Assembly: GCA_046290495.1 (NCBI GenBank)
Contig: JBKAGT010000006.1
Location: forward strand, 372,001 to 436,000
Source: PGYR01 sp046290495
GTDB lineage: Bacteria; Bacteroidota; Ignavibacteria; Kapaibacteriales; UBA2268
Direction: 5' to 3'
DNA: 64,000 bases
This document shows positions 44,761-54,013 of this stretch, one piece after another. Made by a program: the position numbers and the translations under genes. Numbering within the stretch: position 1 is the stretch's first letter; each line of letters opens with the position of its first letter. A model generated the notes under the pieces. It did not search any database and was not told the DNA's origin. It worked only from the letters and a program-made list of their open reading frames with translations.

Positions 44761-46464
44761 TTGTATTATCGTTGGAAATTTAAAGAAAAGCCAAATGAAG
44801 AAACCGTACATAACTTAGCAAGATCACTTAAAATACCAAAGACTTTGGGTAGAGTCCTAGTGGGTAGGGGTATAGAATCTCCTGAAGACGCTAGCAAATT
44901 CTTTACACCTTCAAAGCAGAATATCCATGACCCTTTCTTAATGAAAGATATGGACAAGGCTGTGCAGAGGTTGTTAGAAGCAAAGGACCGCGACGAAGCC
45001 ATTTGGATACATGGTGATTATGATGTAGATGGAACATGTAGTACCGCTTCGCTGTACAAGTTCCTTCACAATCTGGGTTATAAGGTAGAATTTTTTATAC
45101 CTGATAGGTTTCAGGATGGTTATGGCTTGTCCGAAAGGAGCATAAAAGGTGCCAAAGAATTTGGTGCCAAGGTGCTTATTACGGTCGATGTTGGTATAAC
45201 TGCTATCGAAATATCGAAAGATGTTAAGGAAGCAGGTATGGATTTTATTATCTGTGACCACCACGAACCTACTGAATCACTCCCCACTGCATACGCAATA
45301 TTAGACCCTGTTAGAAAAGAATGTAACTATCCTTTTAAGAGCTTAGCTGCTTGTGGTGTTGTGTTTAAGCTGATTCAAGGTATATCTAATAAATTAGGTA
45401 TTGAAGAAAAGGCATACGAATATCTAGATTTTGTTGCACTTGCATCTGCAGCGGATATGGTTCCTCTGATTGGTGAAAACAGAACATTAGTCTACTATGG
45501 ACTGAAGCTAATAAATGAAAAGACAAGACCAGGGCTGAAAGGTCTAATTCACTGTACTAATCTTAAGATTGGTTCTATCACTGCTACTAATATTGTTTTT
45601 GCTGTAGCTCCTATAATCAATGCTGCAGGTAGAATGGGTGAGGCAATTCGTTCTGTAAAAATGATGATTCAAGATGATGAAATTCACGCCTTCCAAATTG
45701 CGCAACAATTAGAAGATGAGAATAGAAGAAGAAGGTATATTGACCAACAGACATTCGAAGAAGCTATACCTATCGCAGAAAAACAACTTCAAGAAGGAGC
45801 TAGGTCACTAGTAATTCACCAACCGCATTGGCATGCTGGTGTCATAGGTATTGTTGCATCACGATTAGTTGATAGATTTAACGTGCCTACTGTTCTGATG
45901 ACTACGATTTTAGGTAATGCCAAGGGATCGTGTAGAAGCCCAAACAATTTTGACATATATTCTGCTCTGAAAAGAGCATCACATCTTTTGATTGAGTTTG
46001 GTGGACACCGTCACGCTGCTGGTCTTTCTTTGAATGAGGAAGATATTCCAGAATTGAGAAAAATAATAAACTCTTGTGCGGATGAAAACATCTCTTCTGA
46101 TATGCTTACTCACGAGATGGAGATAGATGCTGAGCTTAGACTTAATGAGCTTTCTCCTAACTTTATCTCATCATTGAATAAATTTGCTCCTTATGGGTAT
46201 TCGAATTATAAACCTATATTCTTCTCTAAGGATGTAACATCATCCAATGGGGTAAAAATAGTAGGGCAGAATAACCTTAAATTCCGTGCATTACAAAATA
46301 ATTTTGCCATTGATGCTATTGCGTTTGGCTTGGCTAATAAATATGATATTGTTAATTCCGGTAAGCCATTCAAGATACTTTATAACTTAGAAATAAATAC
46401 TTTCAATGGTCAAAACACACCTCAATTATTCATAAGGGATATTAAGTCTGAAAATGATTTATGA
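44761..46464 (+). CDS. recJ: Single-stranded-DNA exonuclease RecJ, TTG start
   Basis: A 567-residue DHH-family 5'-3' exonuclease used in recombination and mismatch repair. Present are the DHH core HGDYDVDGTCST, DVGITA, CDHHEPTE, NAAGRMG, and the DHHA1 GGHRHAAGLS motif, with an OB-like C-terminal domain. Only a TTG (44761) gives the conserved YRWKFKE start; no ATG lies before the conserved part. No clear ribosome site precedes it. The stop overlaps the helicase-nuclease start by four bases, which strongly couples the two. Confidence 0.93.
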   Translation: MYYRWKFKEKPNEETVHNLARSLKIPKTLGRVLVGRGIESPEDASKFFTPSKQNIHDPFLMKDMDKAVQRLLEAKDRDEAIWIHGDYDVDGTCSTASLYKFLHNLGYKVEFFIPDRFQDGYGLSERSIKGAKEFGAKVLITVDVGITAIEISKDVKEAGMDFIICDHHEPTESLPTAYAILDPVRKECNYPFKSLAACGVVFKLIQGISNKLGIEEKAYEYLDFVALASAADMVPLIGENRTLVYYGLKLINEKTRPGLKGLIHCTNLKIGSITATNIVFAVAPIINAAGRMGEAIRSVKMMIQDDEIHAFQIAQQLEDENRRRRYIDQQTFEEAIPIAEKQLQEGARSLVIHQPHWHAGVIGIVASRLVDRFNVPTVLMTTILGNAKGSCRSPNNFDIYSALKRASHLLIEFGGHRHAAGLSLNEEDIPELRKIINSCADENISSDMLTHEMEIDAELRLNELSPNFISSLNKFAPYGYSNYKPIFFSKDVTSSNGVKIVGQNNLKFRALQNNFAIDAIAFGLANKYDIVNSGKPFKILYNLEINTFNGQNTPQLFIRDIKSENDL

Positions 46465-49400
46465 TAGCAGAAGATAACTATACTGCTTACGCTAATGAAA
46501 TACTGGGTCTTATAAACTCTGAGAATACGGACTCAAAATCAAAACTAATCGAAACATATAGCTTATTCAAAAGCTTAGTTAACGAAATAGTTGCACAAGA
46601 AAATTCCAAATTCCTAGGAATATACCCTAAGCTATTATTTATAAAAAATAAATATGGCTTAGACGAAGTATTATTCCAAAAGATAAATAGCTACAGAAAA
46701 TTTGTAGTCAAATCTAATAAAAATCCTGAGTTGTATGTTTCGCAAGAGGATTTGAACTCAGCAATAAGCGTATTAATTATTATTCTTTTTGTTGTTGCTG
46801 ATAAGTCAGAGCACAGTCAATTAGAAAAGTTCTTGAATAACGAGCCAATAATTGACTACAGTTCTGGAGAAGATAAAAAAAATGAGTCGTTCGATTTCGC
46901 TGTTACCAACCGATCCAATTCAGAAAGTGAGAAAAAGGTGGTATTTGGTGAATCGGAGGAAGTTGGGAAAGTAGCGATATATTTGAGTAAATCGTGGGAG
47001 TCTATTTGGGACATTGCCAAACAATACACGAATATAAAGGCAATAGAACTTGAGTATAGAGATGAACGAAAAGGGTATTCTGTTTATACTTGCACAAAAG
47101 ATACTTTCTTAGTTTATGAACCAAACTATCTTGTTGATGTTACTGAAGTTGCCAACTGTTTTCAAAATAAAAGCGAAAGTGAATATCTAGCACTACTTAG
47201 TTGGTTGTCACTATCAACTCCATCTGTACCAATGCTTATAGGTAATATAGTTAATAATCTATTTGATTCAATAATTAGTGGTTTAGAGATAGATATTGAT
47301 AGTTTTATTGATTCTGAATTGTCTAAGGCGCCATTACAATACTTCTATCTAAATGAGTATTCTAAAAATGAGCTATCGAATATAAAAGATAAGGTTGAAT
47401 CTATATATATTACTATGTGCAAATCTATTAGTCATATACCCAAAGGTCATACATTCATAGAACCTAGTTTTATATCACCTCAATATGGTTTACAAGGTAG
47501 ATTAGATGCACTAGTTGTAAACGAGGACAATGAAAATCTGAAAGATGTTATTGAGTTGAAATCTGGCAGTTTTCCGAAATCAAGTTTTAAAACCAAAACA
47601 AAGACTGGTTTAGAATACTCAATGAATGTGTGGCGAAACAACTATATCCAGGCAAGTTGTTATAATTTGATATTAAGTTCAGTATATCCGAAAAGGATTG
47701 GTAATTCGGCAATTTATTATGCGAAAGATGTAAATGCACCACTAAGAAATGTTCCCATAGTGGCAAATACATACCGAGAAATAGTTGAAGTAAGAAATAG
47801 AATTGTTTCGCTTTACTTTGAGCTGGCGGCAGAGAATTTGTATTCTATCTCTAAACTAAGCGAATCTGTAAGAAACGTTTTACCACCTTACTCTTTTAGT
47901 AATTTGACACGATTTGAAGATAAGCTAATAAATTCGACTGATTTGGCACACAGCTATTTTAAAGTGATGTTGGCATTCACTTACAGAGAGTTATTGAGCA
48001 ATAAAGTAGGACTTTATAGCGATAGAAGTGAAAATTCATATTCCAATCTTTGGCTCGAACATTCGAAAATAAAGAATAGAAATGTACATTCAAATTTAGT
48101 GTTAAATTTTGACGAATCTGACTTCGAAGTTTATCATCTGAATTTTTATATCATTACTGAATCTATTACAAGTTTTAGGATAGGTGATCAGATAATTGTT
48201 TATCCAACAGATGAGTTTGGTAATTCTTTGCTATTAGAAGAGCAAATCTTGAAAGGAGTTATCAAATATATTGATAAAAGAACTGTGATTGTTAGTCTAA
48301 GGAATAAGGTTTTGGGAACAATGTTTCTTAATAAATACAATTATTGGGCATTGGAAAGTGATTTCTATGAAAGCACCTACAAAAAATTGCCAGCTATAAT
48401 TTTAGACTTTTTGGATGATAAAGATTTTGCTATCAAAGTGGGTGCAGAGGAGCAAAAAATAAATGCAGTCAATTGCTCATTTGATTATCTGAATAATAAA
48501 CAAAATGAAGTAGTAGCTGCAGCCATTGCAGCAAATAGCTACTATTTAATCCAAGGACCTCCAGGAACTGGTAAAACCTCATACACAATGAGGGCAATAG
48601 TTGAATATTACTACGAAAATACAAATGGAAATATACTACTAACAGCATACACTAACAGAGCTGTTGATCAGATTTGTAAGGTTCTAAAAGAGAGAACCGA
48701 GTATGGATTTATACGATTAGGTTCCAAAGAATCATCAATTCATAATGATGTTCTTCTTTCTAAAATGAGCGAAACATACTCTAAAGAGGAGTTAGAAACA
48801 AAATTCAAAAAAGTCAGAATAGTAGTTACAACTGTGGCTTCTGCATTGACTCACCCAGAATTATTTGAGTTGAAAGAATTTGATTTAGCTGTTGTGGATG
48901 AAGCGGCACAAATATTAGAACCATATATTGTAAACATCCTTCATAGGACTAAAAAGACGGTATTCATAGGGGATGAGAAACAACTACCAGCTATTGTCAC
49001 TCAAGGAAAAGATAGTTGCTTGGTACAAGATGAGAATCTGATTGATATAGAACTTAAAGATTTGTCAAATTCATATTTCCAAAGAATGGTTCAAAATGCA
49101 AGTAATAGAGGATGGGCTCATTCACACGGTATGTTAACTCATCAAGGTAGAATGAGTCAGCCAATAATGCAGATAGCAAATGATTTATTCTACTCTGGAA
49201 TGTTGAAAGTAGTTGAAGAAGTTGATTTTAATAACTGGAATACAATAGAGTTTCACAGCTCAGAACCTGAGTATGAACCATTTGTTAATCTGAATGAAGC
49301 TAACTACGTTTTGGGGGTAGTAGAAAAACTGAAAGGAGATGAAAATACCAAAGATTTATCAATAGGGGTAATTAGCCCTTTCAGAAGTCAATGTGCTTTG

Positions 49401-49691
49401 ATAAAGAATCTTTTGGTTGAGTATTCGAATTCTATAGATGTGGATACAGTAGAAAGATATCAAGGTAGTGAAAGAGATATTATTATTATTTCATTTGCAG
49501 TAAATAGTGAAGAACACTTGCAGAATATGCAATCAAATGTAATAATTGATGAAAAAGAGATAGACCGTAAATTGAACGTTGCTATTACAAGAGCTAAATA
49601 CGGATTGTTTGTGACTGGATGCAAAAATATATTGTGCAAATCGTCAGTTTATAGTAATTTTATAAATCTGTTAGAATCTGAACTCGATTGA
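46461..49691 (+). CDS. Dna2-like PD-(D/E)XK nuclease fused to SF1 helicase
   Basis: A 1076-residue cytosolic DNA-processing enzyme. A PD-(D/E)XK nuclease lies in the middle (about 320-420) with Asp349 in GRLDAL, Glu365 and Lys367 in IELKSG, and Gln397 in the Cas4/Dna2-type QASCY. An SF1 (UPF1/Dna2-like) helicase fills the C-terminal half: Walker A GPPGTGKT (699-706), Walker B VVDEAAQ, GDEKQLPA, GRMSQP, SPFRSQ, VERYQGSERD and NVAITRAK. The first 300 residues are unassigned. The four-Cys iron-sulphur pattern of Dna2/Cas4 is not visible. With RecJ it probably resects or processes DNA ends. Translation is coupled to recJ by a four-base overlap. Confidence 0.86.
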   Translation: MIAEDNYTAYANEILGLINSENTDSKSKLIETYSLFKSLVNEIVAQENSKFLGIYPKLLFIKNKYGLDEVLFQKINSYRKFVVKSNKNPELYVSQEDLNSAISVLIIILFVVADKSEHSQLEKFLNNEPIIDYSSGEDKKNESFDFAVTNRSNSESEKKVVFGESEEVGKVAIYLSKSWESIWDIAKQYTNIKAIELEYRDERKGYSVYTCTKDTFLVYEPNYLVDVTEVANCFQNKSESEYLALLSWLSLSTPSVPMLIGNIVNNLFDSIISGLEIDIDSFIDSELSKAPLQYFYLNEYSKNELSNIKDKVESIYITMCKSISHIPKGHTFIEPSFISPQYGLQGRLDALVVNEDNENLKDVIELKSGSFPKSSFKTKTKTGLEYSMNVWRNNYIQASCYNLILSSVYPKRIGNSAIYYAKDVNAPLRNVPIVANTYREIVEVRNRIVSLYFELAAENLYSISKLSESVRNVLPPYSFSNLTRFEDKLINSTDLAHSYFKVMLAFTYRELLSNKVGLYSDRSENSYSNLWLEHSKIKNRNVHSNLVLNFDESDFEVYHLNFYIITESITSFRIGDQIIVYPTDEFGNSLLLEEQILKGVIKYIDKRTVIVSLRNKVLGTMFLNKYNYWALESDFYESTYKKLPAIILDFLDDKDFAIKVGAEEQKINAVNCSFDYLNNKQNEVVAAAIAANSYYLIQGPPGTGKTSYTMRAIVEYYYENTNGNILLTAYTNRAVDQICKVLKERTEYGFIRLGSKESSIHNDVLLSKMSETYSKEELETKFKKVRIVVTTVASALTHPELFELKEFDLAVVDEAAQILEPYIVNILHRTKKTVFIGDEKQLPAIVTQGKDSCLVQDENLIDIELKDLSNSYFQRMVQNASNRGWAHSHGMLTHQGRMSQPIMQIANDLFYSGMLKVVEEVDFNNWNTIEFHSSEPEYEPFVNLNEANYVLGVVEKLKGDENTKDLSIGVISPFRSQCALIKNLLVEYSNSIDVDTVERYQGSERDIIIISFAVNSEEHLQNMQSNVIIDEKEIDRKLNVAITRAKYGLFVTGCKNILCKSSVYSNFINLLESELD

Positions 49692-49765
49692 ATTTGAAAA
49701 ATCAGAATCTTAGTAATTAAACTTTAAAATAGTAAAATAAGAAATAGAATAAGAAGGAAAGCATT

Positions 49766-50518
49766 ATGGCAGGACATAGTAAATGGGCTAATATAAAGCA
49801 CAGAAAAGGCAGGCAAGATGCCAGAAGAGGCAAAATATTTACACAGTTGGGTAAAGAAATCACAATAGCAGCCAGAGAAGGCGGTGGTGATGAGGATATG
49901 AACCCAAGACTTAGGCTCGCGGTAAAGAAAGCTAAATCCCAGGATATGCCTAAGGATAATATAGAAAGGGCTATCAAAAAAGGAACTGGTGAGCTAGAAG
50001 GTCAAAGCTTAGAGGAATACACTTACGAAGGTTATGGTCCCAATGGTGTGGCGATGATAGTAGAAACTATTACTGATAATAAGAACAGAACTGTTTCAGA
50101 GGTTAGAGCTACTTTCAGTAAATATGATGGGAATATGGGTGAGACCAACTCAGTTGCCTGGAATTTTGACAGGAAAGGAGTGATAGTAATACAGACTAAT
50201 GGTGCTAGCGAAGATGACCTTATGATGGAAGCAATAGAAGCTGGTGGTGAAGATGTAGAATATAGTCCTGAGACTTCAAGAATTATCTGTGCTATGGAAG
50301 ATTTCAACACGGTAAACGATTATTTTGATAAAAGTATTTTTGAAGTAGAAGAAAGTCAACTAGAATATATTCCAAAAAACAAAGTGGCAATCACTGAAGT
50401 TAGTGTTGCAAAAAAAGTAATGACTTTCATCGAAAAGATGGAAGACTTAGATGACGTACAGAATATATATAATAATGCAGATATAGATGATTCAATAATT
50501 GATCAACTGGATATCTAA
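49766..50518 (+). CDS. yebC: YebC/PmpR family protein
   Basis: A 250-residue YebC/TACO1 protein. The start GHSKWANIKHRKGRQDAR is diagnostic, followed by AREGGGDEDMNPRLRLAV, YEGYGPNGVAMIVE, and a three-domain architecture. It was long called a transcription regulator; recent work on the family assigns a role in translating proline-rich stretches. A good Shine-Dalgarno (AAGGA) precedes the ATG. It is 74 bases after the helicase gene, and its stop directly abuts ruvC, so it forms an operon with ruvC and perhaps recJ. Confidence 0.95.
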   Translation: MAGHSKWANIKHRKGRQDARRGKIFTQLGKEITIAAREGGGDEDMNPRLRLAVKKAKSQDMPKDNIERAIKKGTGELEGQSLEEYTYEGYGPNGVAMIVETITDNKNRTVSEVRATFSKYDGNMGETNSVAWNFDRKGVIVIQTNGASEDDLMMEAIEAGGEDVEYSPETSRIICAMEDFNTVNDYFDKSIFEVEESQLEYIPKNKVAITEVSVAKKVMTFIEKMEDLDDVQNIYNNADIDDSIIDQLDI

Positions 50519-51058
50519 ATGAGAGTAATTGGCATAGATCCGGGCTCTGTAGTTTGTGGCTATGGAGTCGTGGATATGATAGGGAACTCCTTCAAATTAG
50601 TTGAATATGGAGTTGTAAAAGCCAAACAACAATCAGAAGATTTCAATGGAAGATTACAAATCTTGAACGAATCAGTTCTGGAAGTTATAAAAAGAACCAA
50701 TCCAGAAATTAGCGCTTTCGAATCTCTATTCTATTCTAAGAATGTGCAATCACTTGTGAAGCTCTCTCACGCACGAGCAGTGACAATACTATCTGCCAAG
50801 CAAAGCGACCTACCAGTATACGAATACTCACCTAATGAGATAAAAAAATCAGTCACTGGTAAGGGGAAAGCGAGCAAAGAGCAAGTCCAATTCATGGTCA
50901 AAAAGTTGCTCAATATTGAAGAAACACCAAAGTTTTTTGATTCAACTGATGCACTTGCTATTGCCATTTGTCATTGTATAAAACTTGGAAATGGCAACAA
51001 AAAAAGCTCTAATAATTGGGCCCAATTTATAAAAGATAATCCAAATAGAGTCAAGTAA
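50519..51058 (+). CDS. ruvC: Holliday junction resolvase RuvC
   Basis: A 179-residue endonuclease that cuts Holliday junctions in recombination. Acidic catalytic residues are in place: Asp7 (GIDPGS), Glu68 (AFESLF), and Asp141 and Asp144 (FDSTDALAIAICH). The length is slightly above E. coli RuvC (173), with a short polar tail. The ATG directly follows the yebC stop (no spacing). RuvA and RuvB are not in the window. Confidence 0.95.
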   Translation: MRVIGIDPGSVVCGYGVVDMIGNSFKLVEYGVVKAKQQSEDFNGRLQILNESVLEVIKRTNPEISAFESLFYSKNVQSLVKLSHARAVTILSAKQSDLPVYEYSPNEIKKSVTGKGKASKEQVQFMVKKLLNIEETPKFFDSTDALAIAICHCIKLGNGNKKSSNNWAQFIKDNPNRVK

Positions 51059-51121
51059 GTATTTTTAATTCATAAGACTAATCGTTATCTTAGTGAAACT
51101 TAATAATTGAGGATCACTATC

Positions 51122-52081
51122 ATGAAATTTTCTTTACTAATTTTACTTACACTATTTGTTTTCAATCAAGAGTCCAAATCGGACGAATGTTTCCAAGGTG
51201 ATACTCTATTCTTCCACAGTCAAGAAGATATAAACGCCTTTGGACAAGACTACAAGGAGTGTAAAAACTTAGACGCCTCAATAGTGATAGACCCTATCGA
51301 TTCAGAAATCAACACATTACAACCCTTAGAGAATATAGAGTCTGTAAGTGGGGTACTAGTAATAAAAAATACGAATCTAATCAGATTGACCGGCCTTCAT
51401 AATTTACATAGTGTTGGTTTTGGAATATCGATAGTTAATAATAATTCTATTATTGGATTGACTGGCTTAAATAGTCTGAATATGATTGGTCAAGAATCAG
51501 AAAAGCATATAGATGAAGTAGGATTTTTTGAAATAGTGTCAAATGATAATTTGATTAACCTTTGGGGTATAGATAACCTAGACTCACTAATGGGAGATCT
51601 GGTTATAAGAGAGAATAATAACCTATTTGCTTTAGATGGATTAGAATCATTGCAAAAACTAAATGGATTTCTATTTAATGGAGAAGCAATAATAAAATCA
51701 AATGTTATTGTTGCAGACAATAAGAAGCTAACAAGATGTTCAGTGATGGGTATTTGTGCTTTAAGAGATTACTCAGATTTTATTTTTGAGGGCAATGAAG
51801 ACGATTGTAACAACATAGCCAATGTACAAGCAGGCTGCAGCTTTATTAGCGTTGAGAGTATGGGTTTTGAAGAAACAGTTCCTTACCCAAATCCAACTAA
51901 CGGAGTTGTGAATATTGATAATGATAATCAAATATCAAATGTAAGAATTGTCAATTATCTTGGTGAAATTGTCTTACAAAGCAATGATGCGAATTTAGAT
52001 TTTATAGACATTTCGAATGAACCTGCTGGAGTATATTATATGACTATCAATGATAAGATTTATAAGATAATGAAGAAATAA
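51122..52081 (+). CDS. T9SS-secreted protein with receptor-L/leucine-rich-like repeats
   Basis: The 319-residue protein has a signal peptide (about 1-24), then leucine-rich repeats of the receptor-L-like type (TGLHNLHSVGFGISIVNNN, GLNSLNMIG, WGIDNLDSL, DGLESLQKLNG), two Cys pairs, and a C-terminal type IX sorting domain (VPYPNPTNGVVNID, NEPAGVYYMTI). The ATG at 51122 has GAGGA eight bases upstream. A TTG five codons earlier is unlikely. It should be secreted and cell-surface attached; ligand unknown. Its gene is convergent with the cluster that ends at 52.1 kb. Confidence 0.82.
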   Translation: MKFSLLILLTLFVFNQESKSDECFQGDTLFFHSQEDINAFGQDYKECKNLDASIVIDPIDSEINTLQPLENIESVSGVLVIKNTNLIRLTGLHNLHSVGFGISIVNNNSIIGLTGLNSLNMIGQESEKHIDEVGFFEIVSNDNLINLWGIDNLDSLMGDLVIRENNNLFALDGLESLQKLNGFLFNGEAIIKSNVIVADNKKLTRCSVMGICALRDYSDFIFEGNEDDCNNIANVQAGCSFISVESMGFEETVPYPNPTNGVVNIDNDNQISNVRIVNYLGEIVLQSNDANLDFIDISNEPAGVYYMTINDKIYKIMKK

Positions 52082-52109
52082 AAAAAGGCAAGCCTTTTAA
52101 AGCTTGCCT
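52079..52109 (-). terminator. Hairpin terminator of the nirK cluster end
   Basis: An 8-bp stem AGGCAAGC / GCTTGCCT (52086-52093 with 52102-52109), with a short loop. The A-run at 52080-52086 gives a U-run for minus-strand transcripts arriving from 52135. It overlaps the stop of the T9SS gene on the other strand and may stop both transcripts, but the plus-strand side lacks a T-run. Confidence 0.68.
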
Positions 52110-52134
52110 AATATTAAGTTGTTTTTTCGAATCT

Positions 52135-53379
52135 TTAATTACCACTAAAAATAGTTGGTTTAACAGAAATCATAGCCCATAGCCAAGTTGAGTTGTCGCC
52201 AAATGGTCTACCCTGTAGAGTCTTCAGATTGTCTGTAGGCAACAATGTTGAAGCACCTAAGAATATGGTAGTAAAAGAATTAAAATTATGTTTTACCACT
52301 AGATCAATTTCTGTTGCTAATGCTTTATCAATTTCTTCTCCTGTACTAAAATCTAAAAACGGCTGCTCACTTGAAAAACTATGAAAATCTAAGCTTGAAT
52401 TCCATTTCTCTGCGAATTGGTATTTTAATTTAGCATAAATGTCAACTAACCCAGCACCTCTTGTGTCATTAGGAATATTCAAGAAATGATCCATGTATCC
52501 ATAAAACTTATGGTTAGTAGCATAAAGAGTATTAAAAGAATTAAAGCTTTCGCTATCACGATTATTACCTGATAAGTAATCTATCCCTGCTCCAATTTTG
52601 AATTCACCTATGTTGTAAAAACCTTGTGCAGAGAACATGTAGGCAGCAATATCTGTATCTGTAACAGTTCTACCTATCTGGTAATATCCAGTCCCTTGCA
52701 ACTCTAACTTTTCTCCGTTGTGATAGTAATTACCACCAAAAGTTGCTCTGTTGTCAAGACCTGTAAAATTTCCACTTTCCTCAAAAAAGTCAGCTACTCC
52801 TATTAAGCTAAATTTATTCTCTTCGTCAATTTTGTTCTCAAACCAAATCATAGCCAAACCTTTGTAGTTGTTCAAATTATAGGTGGTTTCGAAAACGTTT
52901 TGGGCAGACTGATTGAAAGCAAAACCTAAATGAAGCTGACTGTTTTCACCGAGCCATTTTAAAAGTGCTCCATCGTGGCTTCTAGCTTGTTGTGCCCATT
53001 CAAGATTACCTAATAACCTGTGATCATCATATACTAATTCCTGACGTCCTGCTTTAAGAAATAGGCCAGAGCCTAAGTTTAACTGTAACCATGCCTCATG
53101 TAATGCTACACGTGCTTGACTTTGTACTTGAATCTCATCACCCCAGACTCTTGCGTCTTGCAAAGATAGTCTTGTGCTGATATCATCTGAAGAATAATCT
53201 GCAATTATTCTAGTCCTTTGTGAAACAAATGCAGCAGGATTTGAGTTCTCCATTGGCTGCAACATTCTGTAACCATCACGGTATTCAAATCTTGGTTTGT
53301 ATTGTACCCCTAAGTCAAATTTTGCGAATATATCATTGGATATAAATATTAAAACTATTATTAAAATTACTTTTTTCAT
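52135..53379 (-). CDS. Alginate-export-type outer-membrane beta-barrel
   Basis: A 414-residue barrel with signal peptide (1-19). The pattern DLGVQYKPRFEYRDGY, SQRTRIIADYSSDDISTRLSL, LHEAWLQLNL, LKAGRQELVYDDHRLLGNLEW matches the alginate_exp/AlgE-like family. It is one base after the SCO gene stop. Barrels of this family occur beside nitrogen-oxide reductases in several FCB genomes, where their cargo is unknown. Here it is the last gene of the nirK operon. A passive channel for nitrite or small metabolites is a guess. Confidence 0.78.
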   Translation of the reverse strand: MKKVILIIVLIFISNDIFAKFDLGVQYKPRFEYRDGYRMLQPMENSNPAAFVSQRTRIIADYSSDDISTRLSLQDARVWGDEIQVQSQARVALHEAWLQLNLGSGLFLKAGRQELVYDDHRLLGNLEWAQQARSHDGALLKWLGENSQLHLGFAFNQSAQNVFETTYNLNNYKGLAMIWFENKIDEENKFSLIGVADFFEESGNFTGLDNRATFGGNYYHNGEKLELQGTGYYQIGRTVTDTDIAAYMFSAQGFYNIGEFKIGAGIDYLSGNNRDSESFNSFNTLYATNHKFYGYMDHFLNIPNDTRGAGLVDIYAKLKYQFAEKWNSSLDFHSFSSEQPFLDFSTGEEIDKALATEIDLVVKHNFNSFTTIFLGASTLLPTDNLKTLQGRPFGDNSTWLWAMISVKPTIFSGN

Positions 53380-53380
53380 T

Positions 53381-54013
53381 CTATTTCTCTTCTATTAGTT
53401 CAATTGCCTTACTTATAAACTTCTCTCTATTCTCTTCGAAACCTTCTAATTGCTCTACAATTTCTCCTTTTTCATTTAATAAAGTAATTAAGTTTGAGTG
53501 GGCATAATCCATTAATGATGATTTTTTGTATTTAAAACCTAGTACTGCAGCAAGTTCCCTTATATTTGATTCAGTCCCAGATAACATTGTCCAGTGTTCA
53601 GGATTTAGTTCTTCTTCCTTCATAAATCTTTTGAGTGTATCTGGTTTGTCGTGAATTGGGTCGATACTCACAAAAAGAAAATTCACATCTGAAGTGTAAT
53701 CTTGAGGAATTTTACTGTATAAATCTTTCATTTCTTTTACAATTACTGGACAAGAATAATCGCAATGAGTATATATCATAGTCATAATTGTGGGTTTGCC
53801 ATTTAGAAATGAAAGTTGAATTGTTTCAGCATCTTGGTTTTCCCAATTGCTCTCTAAATTGAAAAGTGAGATGTCTGATGGTTCTATTGATTCAGATTCT
53901 TGAGTGCTATTCTTTAAATCTTCTACTGATAGTTCATCATTATCATTACAAGAGATAAATAAAAAAGCAAATATGAATATGGAAGCAATTCTGATTAAAT
54001 GTCTTTGACGCAT
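53381..54013 (-). CDS. SCO1/SenC family copper chaperone lipoprotein
   Basis: The 210-residue product is a thioredoxin-fold copper chaperone anchored by lipobox FISC (Cys22). The copper ligands are Cys84 and Cys88 in the CDYSC (CxxxC) motif and His172 in YAHSN. SCO proteins load copper into terminal oxidase CuA or into copper reductases. I start at the ATG at 54013 because it opens the lipoprotein signal; a start at 54037 adds eight polar residues. The start lies 19 bases inside the FGE-like gene's end. It probably helps mature the copper sites of NirK. Confidence 0.88.
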   Translation of the reverse strand: MRQRHLIRIASIFIFAFLFISCNDNDELSVEDLKNSTQESESIEPSDISLFNLESNWENQDAETIQLSFLNGKPTIMTMIYTHCDYSCPVIVKEMKDLYSKIPQDYTSDVNFLFVSIDPIHDKPDTLKRFMKEEELNPEHWTMLSGTESNIRELAAVLGFKYKKSSLMDYAHSNLITLLNEKGEIVEQLEGFEENREKFISKAIELIEEK

